DNA of 64,000 nt from Streptomyces griseofuscus. GTDB taxonomy: Bacteria; Actinomycetota; Actinomycetes; Streptomycetales; Streptomycetaceae. The notes under the pieces were generated by a model. That model was not told where the DNA came from. It saw only the letters and a program-made list of their open reading frames with translations, and ran no database searches. A program made the position numbers and the translations under genes. How positions within the stretch are numbered: position 1 is the first letter of the stretch; every line of letters begins with the position of its first letter. The stretch is from the NCBI RefSeq assembly GCF_014673495.1, contig NZ_CP051006.1, positions 1,116,001-1,180,000 of the forward strand, written 5' to 3'. Of this stretch, positions 48,616 through 57,838 are shown piece after piece.

Positions 48616-51228
48616 ATGCGAGGCGTGACAGCGGGAAGCGAGCCGGCCCTCCAACTGCTGCCCCTGGTGTTCGCCGACCCCGGCGAGGCACGGGCGCGTG
48701 CCGAACTGCTGCTCGAATCCGCCCCGGCCCCGCTGCCCGCCAGCATCGCCCACCAGGTGCTCGGCATCTGGCAGCGGGACTTCGGCGATCTGCGGATCGC
48801 GCTCACCCATCTGCGCCGGGCCCGGGACCTGGCCGCGCGCGCCGACTCCGCCGACCGGGAGGCGGATGTGCTGGCGACCCTGGGGGTCGCACTGGTGCAC
48901 GCGGGGCGCACACGGCAGGGGCTCGCCTCCTTCGAGCGGGGCGTCTCCCGGGGCACCGGACACACCCGGGCCCGGGTGCTGTACCGGCGGGCGTACGTCT
49001 GGTGGGTGCTGGGGCATCACCCGGAGGCACTGGAGGACGTACGGCGGGCGCTGCCGGTGCTCAGGCAGCTGCGGGACGACATCTGGACCGCGCGGGCGCT
49101 GACCCTGCGGGCCACGGTGCATCTGGCGCTCGGCGCGGTGGACCGGGCCGACGCGGACTTCACGGCGGCGGAGCGGCTGTGGGACACCACGGGCCAGGAG
49201 CACGACAAGGCGGACGCGGTGGAGAGCCGGGGCCTGGCCGCGTTCCGCTCCGGGGACATCCCGCTCGCGCTGCGGCTGCTCGACGAGGCCGAGGAGCGGT
49301 ACGCGAAGCTCGGCACGCCCACCTACATGCTGTCGGTACGGCGCTGCGAGGTGCTGATGGCCGCGGGGCTCGCCCCGGAGGCGCTGGCCGAGGCGGACGC
49401 GGCGATCGCCCTGCTGGACCGGCTGGGCGGGCAGTCGACCCGCAAGGCCGAGCTGCTGCTGGCCGCCGCCCGGGCGGCCCGCTCGGCCGGGGACGCGCAC
49501 ACCGCGATCGCCCGCGCGGCCGTCGCCGTACGGCTGTTCGCGGCGCAGCGGCGGCTGTGGTGGGAGACGCACGCCCGGCTGGTGCTGATCGAGGCGCGGG
49601 TGGCGGCCGGGCGGTGCTCGGGGCGGCTGGTCGGGGACGCGGCGGCGGTGGCGGAGCGGCTGGCCTCCTTCGGCTCGCCCGCGGCGCCCGAGGCGTCGCT
49701 GCTCGCGGGCCGTATCGCGCTGGCGCTGGGCTGGACGGCGGACGCGGAACGGCATCTGGCGGTCGCCGCGCGCAGCCGTCGGGGCGGATCGCCGACGGCC
49801 CGGATGACCGGCTGGGCGGCGCAGGCGCTGCGGGCGCGCGCGGCCGGGTCCCGGCGGGGTGTCCTGGAGGCGTGCCGGCACGGTCTGGACGTCCTGGACG
49901 ACCACCGGATGACGCTGGGCGCCTCGGAGCTGCGCGCGCATGTGACCGCGCAGGGCGCCGAACTGGCCGCGCTGGCCCAGGAGGTGAGCCTGACCGACGA
50001 CAGGCCCCGGCGCCTCCTTGAGTGGAGCGAGCGGTGGCGGGCCACCGTGCTGTCCACCCCGCCGACCCGGCCGCCCGCCGACGCCACGCTGCTCAGCGGT
50101 CTCACCGCGTACCGGGAGATAGCGGCCCGCGCGGAGGAGTCCCGCATGGAGGGCCGTCCGGTGCCGGCCCTGGAGCGGGAACAGCGGCGCCTGGAACGGG
50201 AGATCCGCTCCCGCACCCGCCATATCCGCGGCTCCGCCCCGCACGAGGGGGCCCGCTTCGAGGTGCCCCGGCTGCTGGACCGGCTCGGCGAGGACCGGCT
50301 GGTCGAACTCGCCGTCGTACAGGGGCGGGTGCATGTGCTGCTGTGCGGTCGGGGCAGGGTACGGCGGTTCGTCGGCGGCCCGCTCGCGGACGCGGTGGCG
50401 GAGGCGGAGTACGTCCAGGCCGGGCTGCGACGGCTCGCGCACCCGGGTGCGGAGGCGCGGCTGCCGCTGGTGGAGGCGGCGGGCGCCCGGCTCCAGGAAC
50501 TGCTGCTCGCCGGGGCGGTGCCGCACCTGGGCGCGGGTCCGGTGGTGATCGTGCCGCCGGGCGCACTGCACCGGGTGCCGTGGGCGCTGCTGCCCGCGCT
50601 GCGCGACCGGGTGCTCAGCGTGTCGCCGTCGGCGGGCAGTTGGCTGCGGGCCCGGGAGACCGAGCCGCCGCGGGACGGCCGTACCGTCCTGGTGCGCGGC
50701 CCCGGGCTCGCCACCGGCGGCGCGGAGGTGCCCGAACTCGCCGACCGCTACGGCACGGCGACGGTACTGGAGGGCGACGACGCGCAAGTCCCGCGGGTGC
50801 TGTCCGAGTTGGACGGCGCCGGGCTCGCCCATCTCGCCGCGCACGGCACCTTCCGCGCCGACAGCCCGCTGTTCTCCGCGCTGCGGATGTCGGACGGCCC
50901 GCTGATCGTGCACGACTTCGAGCGGCTGGCCCGCAGCCCCTACCGGATCATCCTCTCCAGCTGCGACACCGCCCGGCTCGCCTCGGTCGGCGCCGATGAA
51001 CTCCTCGGCCTGGTCACGGCGTTGCTCCCGCTGGGCACGGCCGGGGTGGTCGCGAGCAGCGCCCCGGTCAACGACGCCGCGGTGGTCCCCCTGATGCTCG
51101 CCCTGCACAAGGGCCTCACCGCGGGCCTCTCGCTGGCCGAGTCGCTGCGGGACGCCCGGACCACCCTGCCGTCCGACACGGTGCACCAGGCGACGGGGTG
51201 GGCGTTCGCGGCGTTTGGAGCGGCCTAG
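48616..51228 (+). CDS. TPR and CHAT (caspase-like) domain protein
   Basis: An 870-residue protein. The N-terminal two thirds are tetratricopeptide-like helical repeats (about 50-450). The C-terminal CHAT domain has the caspase-type dyad in LAAHGTFRADSPLFSA (His743) and ILSSCDTARLASVGADE (Cys783), followed by a GTAGVVASSAPV segment. CHAT proteins are caspase/separase-like peptidases tied to bacterial death and conflict systems. ATG at 48616 has no clear ribosome binding site, so the mRNA may be leaderless. Its stop codon TAG is part of the target duplication of an IS701-family insertion, so the protein is intact. Confidence 0.9.
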   Translation: MRGVTAGSEPALQLLPLVFADPGEARARAELLLESAPAPLPASIAHQVLGIWQRDFGDLRIALTHLRRARDLAARADSADREADVLATLGVALVHAGRTRQGLASFERGVSRGTGHTRARVLYRRAYVWWVLGHHPEALEDVRRALPVLRQLRDDIWTARALTLRATVHLALGAVDRADADFTAAERLWDTTGQEHDKADAVESRGLAAFRSGDIPLALRLLDEAEERYAKLGTPTYMLSVRRCEVLMAAGLAPEALAEADAAIALLDRLGGQSTRKAELLLAAARAARSAGDAHTAIARAAVAVRLFAAQRRLWWETHARLVLIEARVAAGRCSGRLVGDAAAVAERLASFGSPAAPEASLLAGRIALALGWTADAERHLAVAARSRRGGSPTARMTGWAAQALRARAAGSRRGVLEACRHGLDVLDDHRMTLGASELRAHVTAQGAELAALAQEVSLTDDRPRRLLEWSERWRATVLSTPPTRPPADATLLSGLTAYREIAARAEESRMEGRPVPALEREQRRLEREIRSRTRHIRGSAPHEGARFEVPRLLDRLGEDRLVELAVVQGRVHVLLCGRGRVRRFVGGPLADAVAEAEYVQAGLRRLAHPGAEARLPLVEAAGARLQELLLAGAVPHLGAGPVVIVPPGALHRVPWALLPALRDRVLSVSPSAGSWLRARETEPPRDGRTVLVRGPGLATGGAEVPELADRYGTATVLEGDDAQVPRVLSELDGAGLAHLAAHGTFRADSPLFSALRMSDGPLIVHDFERLARSPYRIILSSCDTARLASVGADELLGLVTALLPLGTAGVVASSAPVNDAAVVPLMLALHKGLTAGLSLAESLRDARTTLPSDTVHQATGWAFAAFGAA

Positions 51229-51251
51229 TACTGCAACGGTGCTTGTTGTGA
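51229..51251 (+). repeat. IS701-family left terminal inverted repeat
   Basis: 23-bp end identical to the inverted right end at 52603-52625; preceded by the CTAG duplication. Confidence 0.92.
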
Positions 51252-51262
51252 TGGGTGGTCGG

Positions 51263-51440
51263 TCAGGGGCCGTGTCCGCGTCGCTTGTAGTGGCTGGTGC
51301 GGGCTTGGTGCTGACGCCGCCGGCGCCAGGTCGACCAGTGCAGGATGTGTTCGACGGTCATGGGCTGGTGGTGGGTAAGGCGGGTGATCAGCCGTCTGAT
51401 CTCGGCGAGGCTGAGGTGGATGAGCTCGGAGGATCCGTTT
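51263..51440 (-). pseudogene. out-of-frame C-terminus of the IS701 transposase
   Basis: In a frame shifted by one base relative to the main transposase frame, the segment reads ELIHLSLAEIRRLITRL then HILHWSTWRRRRQ and SHYKRRGHG, the standard C-terminal end of IS701 transposases. The frames cross near 51430-51440. Confidence 0.7.
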
Positions 51441-52599
51441 CTGCTTTCGCAGCGTCGAGTTCCCGGGCTCGTAGGACGGTCAGGCAGGCGTGGGCGGCCA
51501 TGGCCAGGGTCATGTGGCGGTGCCAGCCGGGGTAGCGGCGGACCTGGTAGTCGTCCAGGCCGCATTCCTGCTTCGCGCTCTGGAAGCATTCCTCGATGGC
51601 CCATCGGCTGCCGGCGATGCGGATCAGGTCGTCAAGTGTGGTCTCGGCGGGGCAGTAGGCGATGTAGTAGGAGACCTCCTGCGGGCGGGCGACGCTGCGG
51701 CGGGCGATCACCCAGTGCCGGCGGTCGGGCCGGTGCCAGGGCCGCACCTCGACGCGTGCCCAGTCGTAGATCCGCAGGCCGTGAGCCCCGTTGCCGCAGG
51801 AACGCCGCTTCCATTTCTGCCGCGGCAGGCCGTTGAACAGGTCGTGGACGGGATGGTCGATCACCCAGCGGGTGACCACGGTGTCGTGCCGGGTGGTGGC
51901 CATGACGTGGAAGACGTCCGCCCTCTCCAGCTCGGACCGCCAGCCCTTGGAGAAGCCGTAGGCGGCATCCGCGGTCACCCACCGGAACGGGATCTTGTCC
52001 GTGATGGCCCGGCGGACCATCGCCTTGGCCATGGCCACCTTGGTCGCGAAGCCGACCTCGTCGTCGATACCGGCCCGGCGGCACCTTTCGCGGTCGTCGG
52101 TCCAGGAGGCGGGCAGATACAGACGCCTGTCGATCAGTGTCCGCCCACGGTCGGTTGCATAGGCGAGGAACACGCCGACCTGGCAGTTCTCCGTCCGCCC
52201 GGCGGTGCCGGAGTACTGCCGCTGCACCCCGGCCGACCGCGTCCCCTTCTTCAGGAAGCCCGTGTCGTCCACGACCAGGACGGCGCTGGGATCGCCGAGG
52301 TTGTCGACCACATACCGGCGCACGTCGTCGAGCACCTCATCGGCGTCCCACTCGATCCGGTTCAGCATCCGATGGAGGCGGTCCGGGCCTGCGTGGCCAG
52401 CTTCCTCCGCCAGGGTCCAGCCGTTCTTCCGCTGCAGGGGTGCGATCAGGCCCCGCATATAGGCAAGTGCCGATTCCCGGGGCTCCGACCTGCTGAAACG
52501 GTGCACGAACCGCTCATGCACAGCCTCCAGTTCACCCGCCCACGACCTGACATCAGCAAGGCCCCCACCCATAACCACACCAACGACCGACCTGGCCAT
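51388..52599 (-). CDS. IS701-family transposase (main frame)
   Basis: DDE-type transposase of 403 residues. Catalytic residues lie in LVVDDTGF (Asp111), VTADAAYGFSKGW (Asp211) and RWAIEECFQSAKQECG (Glu336/337). The usual C-terminus (LIHLSLAEIRRLITRL, WSTWRRRRQHQARTSHY) is not in this frame but continues in the -1 frame to 51263. The gene is therefore either frameshifted and inactive, or needs frameshifting to make the full protein. ATG at 52599 is just inside the right end; 52569 is another possible start. Confidence 0.88.
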   Translation of the reverse strand: MARSVVGVVMGGGLADVRSWAGELEAVHERFVHRFSRSEPRESALAYMRGLIAPLQRKNGWTLAEEAGHAGPDRLHRMLNRIEWDADEVLDDVRRYVVDNLGDPSAVLVVDDTGFLKKGTRSAGVQRQYSGTAGRTENCQVGVFLAYATDRGRTLIDRRLYLPASWTDDRERCRRAGIDDEVGFATKVAMAKAMVRRAITDKIPFRWVTADAAYGFSKGWRSELERADVFHVMATTRHDTVVTRWVIDHPVHDLFNGLPRQKWKRRSCGNGAHGLRIYDWARVEVRPWHRPDRRHWVIARRSVARPQEVSYYIAYCPAETTLDDLIRIAGSRWAIEECFQSAKQECGLDDYQVRRYPGWHRHMTLAMAAHACLTVLRARELDAAKAETDPPSSSTSASPRSDG

Positions 52600-52602
52600 C
52601 AG

Positions 52603-52625
52603 TCACAACAAGCACCGTTGCAGTA
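52603..52625 (-). repeat. IS701-family right terminal inverted repeat
   Basis: Perfect inverse of the left end, followed by CTAG at 52626-52629. Confidence 0.92.
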
Positions 52626-52662
52626 CTAGGCCAGTGCTCGGCGGAGAGATCATCATGTGGGA

Positions 52663-53199
52663 ATGACTGAGAACCGATCCCCTGTGGCACCGACTGTGGT
52701 GCGGCTCGCCCAGTACACGAAGGCGGACCAGGAGGAGATCCTTGGCATCAGCGATGATCCCTTCGGTGTCGCCTGGACCGGTCTGACCTGGCTGCCGAAA
52801 GAAGAGCACTTCGGCATCCGGCACGACGGCCGCCTCGTGGCACACGCCGGCCTGCTGCGACTGCCTGTTGCGATCGGCGACGCCGAGACAGAGGTGGTGG
52901 GCGTCGGCGGGGTGGCCGTCTCACCCCGCATGCAAGGTCAGGGCCTCGCTCGCCTCGTCGTCACAGCTGCCCTGGAGCACGCCCGAACGATGGGGCCTCA
53001 ACACGCACTCCTCTTCTGCCGGCCTCCCCTCGTGTCGCTCTACCAGCGCCTCGGATGGCACCCGCTTGACAAGGACGTACTCGTCGAAGCACCCGAAGGC
53101 CGCCTCGCGACCATGCCGCTGCGGACCATGGTGACGCCCCTGCGCGACGATGCCCGGTGGCCCGCAGGGCCAGTACGGCTATTCTCACTCCCTATGTGA
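52663..53199 (+). CDS. GNAT-family N-acetyltransferase
   Basis: A 178-residue acetyl-CoA-dependent transferase. The acetyl-CoA loop is VAVSPRMQGQGLARLVV (about 89-105), and LYQRLGWHPL is the usual C-terminal strand. The overall form is close to aminoglycoside 2'-acetyltransferase-like GNATs, though the substrate is not proven. ATG at 52663 starts MTENRSPVAP. Before the IS insertion it probably lay about 40 bp after the CHAT gene. Confidence 0.85.
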   Translation: MTENRSPVAPTVVRLAQYTKADQEEILGISDDPFGVAWTGLTWLPKEEHFGIRHDGRLVAHAGLLRLPVAIGDAETEVVGVGGVAVSPRMQGQGLARLVVTAALEHARTMGPQHALLFCRPPLVSLYQRLGWHPLDKDVLVEAPEGRLATMPLRTMVTPLRDDARWPAGPVRLFSLPM

Positions 53200-53340
53200 C
53201 GGGCCCCCTCAAACAAAAGCCTCGCAGCGCGGCGACGCAGGGTTCACCCACTCGCGGTTACGAAGCCAACCGGGCACACTCCGGCATCCGGACCGCCTGG
53301 AACAGTTCGGCCTCGTCAGCTCGAGGAAGGAAAACACCTA

Positions 53341-53559
53341 CTAAGCGACCGAAGAACCGCTTCCCTTCTCCTGCTTCTCCAGACGTTCCAGGACCTTTCT
53401 CGTGATCGCCACGGCCGTTTGTTCGTCTCCAGCGGCCAGGGCGGCCCTCGCCTTGTCGACGTGTTCGGTGACAGCCTTGTCCAGCTCTTCGCTGGTGGCT
53501 CCGACCGTGGCCATGCAGTCGTCGATCTTCTGCAGGTTGATCTCCGCAAGACTTGCCAT
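53341..53559 (-). CDS. small helical protein, 72 residues
   Basis: Short acidic helical protein (MASLAEINLQKIDD, TEHVDKARAALAAGDEQ) with no known domain; two cysteine-poor helices suggest a hairpin. ATG at 53559 has GGAG about 8 nt upstream. A GTTACACAC sequence lies about 50 bp upstream and recurs before the CsbD-like gene, so the two may be coregulated. Confidence 0.7.
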   Translation of the reverse strand: MASLAEINLQKIDDCMATVGATSEELDKAVTEHVDKARAALAAGDEQTAVAITRKVLERLEKQEKGSGSSVA

Positions 53560-53884
53560 CTGCCCGCTCCCAATTCGTCTCAATACGAGGAGTGACAAGT
53601 GTGTAACGCTCGAAAAATACGGTGGGTCGGACATTCCGGACGTTGTTTCTCCTTGACCTTGTACATTTCCCCTTGACCTCGGCCGCCGGCTGCCCAGGAA
53701 ACGGAATTGGCCAACAGGGTCGCGGACCGGGGTCAAGGAGGAACGCGGCGGGTGCGCACCGGGTGGATGCACGACATCGTCCCGGCGATGGCGGCCACTC
53801 CCGCGCGATGTCGTCCACTCCACCGAGTGGGCTCCACTCAGCCTCAGACCCCCCTGATCGGGAACTGTCGATCGGCGGAAATGT

Positions 53885-54067
53885 TCAGCGGTCTTCGCGG
53901 AAGGAGTCCCGCATACCTTCGACCTTTTCACGCATGTCGGCGGCGGCATCCTTCGCCTTGCCCTTGGACTGGCCTGATCTGCCTTCGGCTGTCATGCGGT
54001 CCTTGCTTTCAGCGTTGTCGAGGATGTCCTCGGCCTTGCCCTTAGCCTTGTCGGTGCTCTCACCCAT
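53885..54067 (-). CDS. CsbD-like stress protein
   Basis: A 60-residue charged protein with the CsbD family pattern MGESTDKAKGKAEDILDNAE and GKAKDAAADMREK. CsbD of Bacillus is a general-stress gene controlled by sigma B; function is unknown. ATG at 54067 has GGAGCAAGA immediately before it. GTTACACAC is found upstream as for the 72-residue gene. Confidence 0.85.
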   Translation of the reverse strand: MGESTDKAKGKAEDILDNAESKDRMTAEGRSGQSKGKAKDAAADMREKVEGMRDSFREDR

Positions 54068-54189
54068 TCTTGCTCCATTCAATGGTGTAGGGGACTCCAG
54101 CACGCTACGGGGCAGGTGTGTAACTCGCATTCCGCGAGACGCTAGATGAGAACAGTGGAAAGTGCGCGTGTCCCGAGCGAGCTTCACGG

Positions 54190-54318
54190 ACGGGCTCTCA
54201 GTGGAGTGGATGCCGGCCCGGTGGAGTCCACTCCGGCCGGTTGAGTCCACTCGGTGGAATGGAGCGCACCGCATCGTCGGTGCGCACCACCGCACCGGGT
54301 GCGCACCATCGGGTCCAC
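54190..54318. repeat. cluster of short palindromic motifs (GGTGCGCACC and TGGAGTCCACTC types)
   Basis: The perfect palindrome GGTGCGCACC is at 54279-54288 and 54298-54307, interleaved with GTGGAGTCCACTC (54230 region), TGAGTCCACTCGG (54243 region) and GTCCACTCAGTGG (54313-54325). The same motifs recur at 53751-53842 and 63665-63727. They are next to relaxase-like gene ends, so they may be plasmid regulator sites. Confidence 0.5.
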
Positions 54319-54598
54319 TCAGTGGCCGGCCTCCCGGCCGCGGTGCGGTCCGGGCTCCTGCGGGCGGTGCGCCTGCTGGCCGTCCGGGCGCGTCGGGCGC
54401 ACCGCGCTGGCGTCGGTCTGTTCAGCGGTGTGGCGATCCGAGCGGTCGCGGGAGTCGTCGCCCAGCTTGGCGAACGCGTCCTGGAGGCGGCCCAGCCGGT
54501 CGGCGGTGAGATCGAGGGCTTCCACGTCCGTGCGGGACTTCCGCAGGGCCCGCAGCGCCGTCATGTCGATCGCCTCCCCGCGTCCGGCCTTCGGCTCC
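54316..54598 (-). repeat. left copy of a direct repeat (relaxase 3' end)
   Basis: Ungapped copy of 63718-64000 at a constant offset of 9,402 bp, with scattered substitutions. Both encode a C-terminus containing MTALRALR, RTDVEALDLTA and the end HRGREAGH. Confidence 0.85.
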
Positions 54599-55806
54599 TG
54601 GTCGTCGTGCTCGGGGTCGGCCGGCTCGGGCGCGAGCAGCTGCTCGGGCATGGCCGCCTGCTGGTGGGCGACGACGTCGTACGCCCGGCCCCGCACAGCA
54701 GTGACGGTGGTGGTCCGCAGCTTCTCCCGGACCACCGCGCCGGCGAGGACGGCGCGCTCGTACGGGAGCGGTATGCGGGGGATCTCCCGCTCCCCCGCGT
54801 CCTGGCCCGGGGGCCGGGGCGCGGCCGACTCGCCGGGATCGGCCGGGGTTGCCGCGCCGGGTCGGGCGCCAGGGTGGGTGGGCGGCGGCGGGCGGGGAGG
54901 TCGGGCAGGGTCCACCGGGCGGTGTAGAGGCGGTAGCCGGCCTCCAGGGCCGCGTACGGTCTTCGGCTCGCTGATGTCCAGGAAGTGGGTGGAGATGGCG
55001 GCGGCCACGATCCGGTCGTCCAGGCCGGGGTCACGGCGGCGGCCGCGCAGGACGAGAGCGAGATGGCGGCGGGCTTCAGCGAGCAGATGCCGGCGGTGGA
55101 AGCGGCCGCCGTCGTTCATCACGAACACCGTCGCGGCGACGTCGACAGCCGCCAGCGCTATGTCGACCACGGCGGCAGCCCTGGCCCGGATCACCGCCGC
55201 CGTGGCGCGGGCGTGTTCGAGGAGGGAGTTGATGACGTCGACGTGCACACCGGAGGTGAGGATCGCACTCGCCTTCCACCGCGCGCGCAGCTGCGCGCGC
55301 GGCCGGGTCTTCTGCTTGGGCGGGCGGGTCTTGCGGGCGGCGATCTGGTTGAGCTTGGCGCGGGCCCGCTCGGAGACCACGAGCAGGAACCGCGGCTCGC
55401 CGTCGTCGTCGATGGCGGTGACGTACTCGTGCTCCAGCTCGGTCAGGCAGGCGGCGATCCGGTCGCTGCGCCGGGCAGTCCAGCGGATCAGCTCGTGGGG
55501 TACCCCGGCGATCTCCATCACCGGGCGGCGCCCCGGTGTGACGGTGCGCGGCTCGGTCGCCAGCCCCAGCGTCTCGCAGACCTCCGCGGCCACCAGTTCG
55601 TTGTAGAGCGCGGAGGCCGCCACCGTGTTCTCGTGCAGGGCCGTGGTGTGGATCGAGCCCCACTTCCCGTCCAGGCGCTGCCACTTCACCGACAGCAGCA
55701 GATGGTCATGGAGCAGCGGTCGGCCGGGGCGCGCCTCGTAATGGCGGAAAAGCGCCCCGTAGCGCATGAGTCTGGCTGTGAACCGCCCCGGTATCCGGCT
55801 GCCGCG
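54319..55806 (-). pseudogene. MobF/TrwC-type relaxase remnant
   Basis: The product resembles the middle of TraA/TrwC conjugative relaxases: HYEARPGRPLLHDHLLLSVKW (histidine motif), DGKWGSIHTTALHENTVAAS and MEIAGVPHELIRWTARRS. The N-terminal catalytic tyrosine region is missing, since the gene begins at the end of the vWA gene. Near 54955 the likely continuation (ALEAGYRLYTARWTLPDLP) is in another frame, and near 54800 the first frame resumes with LPYERAVLAGAVVREKL. It is thus truncated and frameshifted. Its 3' end is duplicated near 63.7 kb. Confidence 0.72.
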
Positions 55807-55810
55807 GTGT

Positions 55811-57838
55811 TCAGCGGCCGTATCCGTGCCCCCCGGACCCGTCGCCGTCGTCGCCGTATCCGCCGTCGTGGTCACTTCCGTGGTCGCCGCCCGGCCTACA
55901 CGTCACGGTGTTGGTGACGGTCAGGTGCCGGTGCGGTCCGGTGAGGACGGTCGTGTGGGGCAGCGGAAGGTGCACGGTGGCGCCGTCTACGCCGGTGACC
56001 TCGGAGCCCGTGACGGTGCACCCGGAGCCCTCGGTACGGACTTCCTCGGCCACGGTCACCGCGTCGCCGACGGAGTAGCCGGGCCGGGCGACGCCCCAGG
56101 GCTGCGGGGTGGCAGGCGCCGCGCCGGGGCCGGTGAGGGTCAGTTCGGCACTGAGGCCGTCCGGCTGGGAGCCGTCCGGGTAGCGGTGACCGTCGACGTC
56201 CCACACCTTGTCCACGGTGACCTCGGCGGGCTCCTCCTCTTCCGCCGCCCGGTTGTAGACGGTGCAGCTGACGGCGTCCTGCCGGGGGACGTCGACAGTG
56301 AAGCCCGGTCCGGAGGCCGTTGCGGTGTTCTCGACGGGGACGTCCGCGCCGGTGTCGAGGTCGGTGCAGACCGCGTTCCGGCCCCCTTGGGTGACCAGCT
56401 CGTAGCCGGGGTGCTGTGCCTCGCCGACGGTCACCGCGGCCTGCTCGTTGGTGCCGAAGCCCGGGGTGAAGGTGACCGTGCCCGTGCCGTCCGCGCCGGT
56501 GGTCTCGGAGGCGGGCAGGCCGGTGACGCCGGGGGTGGTGGTGGAGGCGCCGAAGGTCCAGCCGGGCCCGGCCGGTTCGGCGCCAGCCACGTCCTCGCCG
56601 GTGGTACCTGGCGGCACGATCTGCTTGACCACGTTGAGGGTGCCGGTGCAGTTGCCGAGGGCGAGGGCACGAAGCTCCTGGCCGGCCTGGCCGTAGTCCG
56701 CGGTCTGGAAGTAGTCGGCCGTGGCGGTGTTGCCGCCGTCGAATCCGGTGGGCCCGGAGATGGCCCGCAGGTTGAGGCCGGAGACGCCTTCGACCCCCTT
56801 GCCGACACCGAGCGCGATCACCCGGGTGTCCTCCGCCTTCACCGAGTTGGCGGAGAAGATGCCGTTCTCGACGTCGATGAAGTGGGTGTTGGCGCCGTCG
56901 CCGTGCAGGCTGCCGAAGCGCGTCGGGTTGCCGTCGGTGAGCACCACCGCGGCGTCGTAGTGCTCCGGCGCCCGGGCCACCGCCCACAGCGCGCGGTCCC
57001 AGTTCGTGCCGCGGCCCAGCGTCCAGTCCGCGTACCTGCTCTTGTACGCGGCGGCCCCGGCCGGCGTCGAGACCGACTGGAGCTGCGGGTAGTTCACGCC
57101 GACGCTCGTGGACGGCGACTCCTGGTCGAAGGAGAACAGGGCCAGTCGTGAGGGCGTGCCGGTCAGCGCGTCGGTGAACGCGTCGGCGGCGGCCTTGAGC
57201 GCGGGCAGCTGGCTGCCGACCGACGCGGACAGGTCGAGCACCAGGGCCACGTCCAGACCGCAGGAGGACGGCAGCGGCGGGTTGTCGCGCGAGGTTTGCC
57301 ACACGCCGCCCGAGCGGGTCGGCAGGCCGTTGTCGGTGCTGTACATGAACTCGCGGGTGGACCGGTAGGTGGCCCCGCCCTGGAGCGCCGGTGTCCGGAA
57401 CCGGTACGGCGAGGCTACGGAGTTTGAGCCGCTGCCCGGTCCGGTGCGCAGCACGGGGTTCGTGTACCAGCCTGCCGGCGCGCCGGTCTGACTGACCGTC
57501 AGCACGCGGCCGTTGTTGTCCTCGCCCGCGCCGGTGTCCGGGACGACGAACGAGCAGTCGCCGTCGGCGTCCGAGGTGCAGCGGGCCCAGTCGGCGTCGA
57601 TCGGCTGCGTCGCGTCCGGGGCCGCGAAGAGTGCGAGGCGTACCCCGGCGAGCGGTGCGGGCACGTCGGTCGCCGCCCGGTCGCCGCCGGTGCGCACGGT
57701 GACGACGGTGCTTTCAGGTCCGGGCACCGGCACGACCCGGTGGGCCGCGGCACCCGGGGCCGCCGCGCCGGCGGCGGGGACTGCGGCCACCACGAGGGCG
57801 AACGCCCCCGCTGCGGCCAAACGGATTCTGTGGTTCAT
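55811..57838 (-). CDS. secreted von Willebrand factor A-domain protein with pilin-like repeats
   Basis: Secreted protein of 675 residues. Signal peptide MNHRIRLAAAGAFALVVAAV with cleavage near AGAAAPGAAA. The vWA domain (about 195-390) has the MIDAS motif DLSASVGS (Asp202, Ser204, Ser206) and a later VVLTDGNPT. After it come prealbumin/SpaA-like beta domains (VTVDKVWDVDGHRYPDGSQ). The C-terminus is Gly/Asp/His-rich, with no LPXTG sorting signal, so attachment is unclear. ATG at 57838 has GGAAGG upstream. A role in adhesion is likely. Confidence 0.85.
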   Translation of the reverse strand: MNHRIRLAAAGAFALVVAAVPAAGAAAPGAAAHRVVPVPGPESTVVTVRTGGDRAATDVPAPLAGVRLALFAAPDATQPIDADWARCTSDADGDCSFVVPDTGAGEDNNGRVLTVSQTGAPAGWYTNPVLRTGPGSGSNSVASPYRFRTPALQGGATYRSTREFMYSTDNGLPTRSGGVWQTSRDNPPLPSSCGLDVALVLDLSASVGSQLPALKAAADAFTDALTGTPSRLALFSFDQESPSTSVGVNYPQLQSVSTPAGAAAYKSRYADWTLGRGTNWDRALWAVARAPEHYDAAVVLTDGNPTRFGSLHGDGANTHFIDVENGIFSANSVKAEDTRVIALGVGKGVEGVSGLNLRAISGPTGFDGGNTATADYFQTADYGQAGQELRALALGNCTGTLNVVKQIVPPGTTGEDVAGAEPAGPGWTFGASTTTPGVTGLPASETTGADGTGTVTFTPGFGTNEQAAVTVGEAQHPGYELVTQGGRNAVCTDLDTGADVPVENTATASGPGFTVDVPRQDAVSCTVYNRAAEEEEPAEVTVDKVWDVDGHRYPDGSQPDGLSAELTLTGPGAAPATPQPWGVARPGYSVGDAVTVAEEVRTEGSGCTVTGSEVTGVDGATVHLPLPHTTVLTGPHRHLTVTNTVTCRPGGDHGSDHDGGYGDDGDGSGGHGYGR

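Larger units (their letters stand above)
51229..52625. mobile_element. IS701-family insertion sequence, 1,397 bp
   Basis: Ends are perfect 23-bp inverted repeats, starting TACTGCAACGGTGCTTG (51229 onward) and repeated inverted at 52603-52625. CTAG flanks both sides (51225-51228 and 52626-52629), matching the 4-bp YTAR target duplication of IS701 elements. One transposase gene lies on the minus strand. Removing the element and one CTAG restores the sequence between the CHAT gene stop and the acetyltransferase gene. Confidence 0.93.
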
